Shown here one piece after another: positions 62,401 through 64,000 of a DNA stretch of 64,000 bases. Each line of letters opens with the position of its first letter. Position 1 is the first letter of the stretch. The stretch is from JACQQW01 sp964520655 (GTDB lineage Bacteria > Omnitrophota > Gorgyraeia > Zapsychrales > Fredricksoniimonadaceae), in NCBI GenBank assembly GCA_964520655.1, contig CAZFNI010000001.1:124001-188000 (forward strand). The letters run 5' to 3'. Below the pieces are notes generated by a model. The model was not told the origin of the DNA, searched no databases, and saw only the letters and a program-made list of their open reading frames with translations. Position numbers and translations under genes: made by a program.

Positions 62401-64000
62401 TTAATATCGACTTGGTGCGTCGAGATACGCAGGGAATTGCGGAACATCTCCTTGACCCAACAGCTAATCCGACAGGTAATAAAATATTTGTGATCGGGTA
62501 TGATACTCGTCGTAACAATCCTGTTTATGCGAGAGAGGCAGCCAGGATCATGGCGGCTAATGGGTTTAAAGTGTACTTTGTTAATGCAGAAGCAACGCCA
62601 ACACCTGTCTTGGCTATTTTGGGGAATAGTAAACATGTTGCTGGTGTCATGAATTTTACTGCCAGTCACAGTCCGTATACGGATGGGGGGTTGAAATTTT
62701 CACCGAGCCATGGCGGTGCTGCTGATGAAATGGCAACAAAGGCCATTGAAACATTCGCTAACGAGGCGACTCATTACAAGGTTGTTGATTACGATGTTGC
62801 ATTGAAGGATGGCAACATTATTGAGCTGGATGCCAAGTCTGTGGTGGATGAGTATGTTGATGGGTATATTATTCCCACCATGAAAGCAACGAAGGCTAAG
62901 GATGGCCGTAGCATGTGGGAAGATATTATTTCTTATATTAAAGAAAATCCTGATTTTAATCTGGTGTTTGATCCACTTCAAGGTTCAGGTGTGCGTACAG
63001 CGCAGGCTTTATATGACCGGATCGCTCAGGAAGCTGGACGGAATTTCTACCGGATGATCCATACGGACAATACGGACCCGAAGTTTACTCAGACCGGCGG
63101 AGCTCCTCAGCCTGCAAAGGAATATATCCAGGGCTTGCTAAATGAAGTAAAAAGTTCACCTAATACCCTGGGGAGCGCGATCGACGGGGATGTTGATCGG
63201 TTCGGGGTTGTTGATTTCGGTGGGCGTCAGTATGAGGCTAATGAGATGATCGGTCTTTTGACCTGGTTTCTTAAACGTGAGGTCGGTCTTGACGGCGCTC
63301 TTGTGAAGACTGTTGCAACCAGCAATTTTGCTAATGCGGTTGCTGCTCATCTGGGGATGGAGTTGATCGAGACCCCGGTTGGTTTTAAATATGCTGTTGA
63401 GCAGGTCATGAAAGGCAAAAACGTGCTGGTAGCTGGTGAAGAAAGTGCCCACGTCGGGATCGGGCCATTCATGAAAAGCTGGGATGACGGGTTTGCGGTA
63501 GGTCTTACGGCTTTATGGCTTGTTGCCAAGACCCGTAAAAGTCTTGGAGAGTACAAAGCCCAGATCGAAGCAGAGCTTGGCCAATCTTTTGTCCAAAAGG
63601 TGAAAACAGCCAGAGACGAAAAAGGCGAAGCCAAAGCAAAAGTGATCGGGATCATCGCGGCAGCAAAAAAGGAGATGGAGACTATTCCAGCGACAGAGAT
63701 CTCGGTAGCGAAAGAAGCTGAACAACAGACGGGTTTAAAAGTGGTTGATGTCAACACCATGGATGGGGTGAAGCTGGTGTTTAATACAGGTGATTCCATT
63801 CTTTTTAGGCCTTCGGGTACTGAGCCAGCGGCAAAGTTATATGTAGAGGTGTCTGACCCAAAACGTCTCGATACGCTCTACAAAGCGGCCTTACAGTTGA
63901 TAGGCGTGGATGCCGCACAGACCGCAGTAACGGGTAGTGCAGAATTTGATGAAGAGTACGCTCTTCCTCAGGTTGATGGTTTCACCCGCGGTGGTATCGA
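59469..64000 (+). CDS. Giant exported protein 3: WVNLSPYE module + phosphoglucose isomerase + phosphoglucomutase (partial)
   Basis: The frame is open from this ATG (GGAGAG upstream) to the window end: at least 1510 residues. A signal peptide (ends KAEAES) leads the shared module (~25-327: WVNLSPYE, GRDMLAQDYILKQLTASL, KVWIMADKA, PRKYFSGG). A phosphoglucose isomerase domain follows (~395-945): VGIGGSDLG near 540, SKTFTTQET, WDWVGGRYSVWS, and NGQHSFYQLIHQGT with its catalytic His. Next is a phosphohexomutase domain (~950-1490): FGTSGDRG near 957, phospho-Ser1066 in TASHSP, DGDVDRFG (from 1239), GEESAHVG (1323) and RPSGTEP (1447). All catalytic motifs look intact. The last visible residues, R-GGI plus GA, may begin the C-terminal tail seen in the other two giants. 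Confidence 0.88.
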   Translation, partial: MFKKTLHVIVIVCFAATFMTPLRKAEAESLVLPQPGTMVNLSPAFSPVLIKGIKIHPDNPLLFDFIIDTGHTGFKAQQPQLRQETEKLIKYFLATLTIPENELWVNLSPYEKDRIIPDTLGQTELGRDMLAQDYILKQLTASLIYPEKELGKDFWNRVYAKSQDRFGKAQVPVNTFNKVWIMADKAKIYVHDNTAFVVASHLKVMLDKDYLALKKNQKTAANTKDVTSDIVREIVLPEIEKEVNTGKNFANLRQVYQSMILATWYKNNLKEALLNQVYTDKSKLNGVTADDKAVTEKIYAQYLEAYKKGVFNYIKDDPASTTPRKYFSGGAVGLHAQDIKVVGSNDVDFAMFAKTGATGDLLQATAAVEKDAAMQTGLPVNNPRQTESWNKLQVLASNRSQYDLRELFRTDPARSVNMLVALNDQVEVDFSKNLVDGPTLSTLVALANEVQLPAAIEMMFQGEKINETEGRAVLHVALRNVTRDASGELVTANGPILVDGEDVMPHVIDVLKSVEVFTKKVQSGQWVGLSGKKIKNIVNVGIGGSDLGPRMAAEALKPYKAGDVDAYFVSNVDGTDAQEVMKKLDPQETLVIVASKTFTTQETMKNADTLKNWVLKSYQGDMEAIKKHFVAVSTAKDKVEAFGIDTANMFEFWDWVGGRYSVWSAIGLSLATYIGFDNFLEFLAGGREADEHFRSQPFEKNIPVLKALLNVWYGNFLGAESFAILPYDQYMHRFPAFAQQFFMESNGKSVDREGKPVGYQTGLIAWGEPGTNGQHSFYQLIHQGTRLVPADFIGIAQTHNPLPGHHPMLYSNFVAQTEALAFGATKDEVRKALEADPKYQGKDLDWHAMQQTFAGNKPTTSIEVDQLSPRTLGNLVAMYEQQIFTEGIIWNIYSFDQWGVQLGKKMSDSVLPFLTGKRSISELPQSGLSASAQRQVLKFLSRNPAGEPKVLAKTRPAKFGTSGDRGIIDWDNDGKGDFNIDLVRRDTQGIAEHLLDPTANPTGNKIFVIGYDTRRNNPVYAREAARIMAANGFKVYFVNAEATPTPVLAILGNSKHVAGVMNFTASHSPYTDGGLKFSPSHGGAADEMATKAIETFANEATHYKVVDYDVALKDGNIIELDAKSVVDEYVDGYIIPTMKATKAKDGRSMWEDIISYIKENPDFNLVFDPLQGSGVRTAQALYDRIAQEAGRNFYRMIHTDNTDPKFTQTGGAPQPAKEYIQGLLNEVKSSPNTLGSAIDGDVDRFGVVDFGGRQYEANEMIGLLTWFLKREVGLDGALVKTVATSNFANAVAAHLGMELIETPVGFKYAVEQVMKGKNVLVAGEESAHVGIGPFMKSWDDGFAVGLTALWLVAKTRKSLGEYKAQIEAELGQSFVQKVKTARDEKGEAKAKVIGIIAAAKKEMETIPATEISVAKEAEQQTGLKVVDVNTMDGVKLVFNTGDSILFRPSGTEPAAKLYVEVSDPKRLDTLYKAALQLIGVDAAQTAVTGSAEFDEEYALPQVDGFTRGGI

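Noticed and set aside
61641..62518. Several minus-strand open frames inside giant protein 3
   Set aside because: They are antisense shadows; the plus strand keeps perfect PGI and PGM motifs.

Overview
The window (64,000 bases) comes from a Gram-negative bacterium with a largely fermentative metabolism. Outer-membrane and periplasmic genes (TolC-like protein, RND pump, a β-barrel with a PapD-like chaperone, a DUF748 protein) indicate a diderm cell. Three very long secreted proteins share an N-terminal module (WVNLSPYE / GRDMLAQDY / PRKYFSGG) that I associate with giant proteins of Candidatus Omnitrophota (OP3). That phylum assignment is an inference from recalled family resemblance; no 16S rRNA or other marker is present to prove it.

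Layout. (1) 1-11.2 kb: a DUF3857/transglutaminase protein, an aldolase-dehydrogenase fusion, a minus-strand DEAD-box helicase, a Kef-type antiporter with a PTS IIA domain, tRNA-Lys(CTT), split transketolase and transaldolase. (2) 11.3-20.9 kb: a TM-helix channel-like protein, a β-oxidation cluster (PaaK-like ligase, thiolase, DUF4139, FadB/J-type protein) and small membrane and thiol proteins. (3) 20.9-27.4 kb: Fur-type regulator, Nramp transporter, UspA, IMPase and CoaX, then CIRCE-controlled groES-groEL and a lipoprotein. (4) 27.5-34.5 kb: two tandem giant exported proteins, one with a methyltransferase domain. (5) 34.6-44.2 kb: CBS protein, glycogen phosphorylase, ADP-forming acyl-CoA synthetase, and a run of membrane and exported proteins including MsrB and DUF1223. 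(6) 44.4-50.3 kb: a pilin/chaperone/barrel cluster, ending convergently with a tiny exported protein under a cyclic-di-GMP (GEMM-I) riboswitch. (7) 50.3-59.3 kb: a pseudouridine synthase, a flavoprotein, and an ArsR-led operon with TolC, RND pump, two DUF2892 proteins and a CoA-disulfide/persulfide reductase-rhodanese. (8) 59.5 kb to the edge: a third giant exported protein carrying complete-looking phosphoglucose isomerase and phosphoglucomutase domains.

How the genes work together: glycogen phosphorylase makes glucose-1-phosphate; the PGM-PGI giant protein could convert it to fructose-6-phosphate; transketolase and transaldolase shuffle sugars; the ADP-forming synthetase makes ATP from acyl-CoA. 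The paradox is that the PGM-PGI protein carries a signal peptide.

Most notable observations: (a) one N-terminal module and one C-terminal tail (GGI[D/N]L...PV..KI.PL) bracket unrelated enzyme cargos in giant exported proteins; (b) a palindromic repeat, with stems that covary against a second intergenic copy, sits in frame inside one of these genes and adds about 50 residues; (c) several transcription units show a -10 box 7-8 nt before the ATG, suggesting frequent leaderless mRNAs; (d) a GEMM-I riboswitch faces a pilus-like cluster. I saw no CRISPR array, rRNA, transposase or phage gene.
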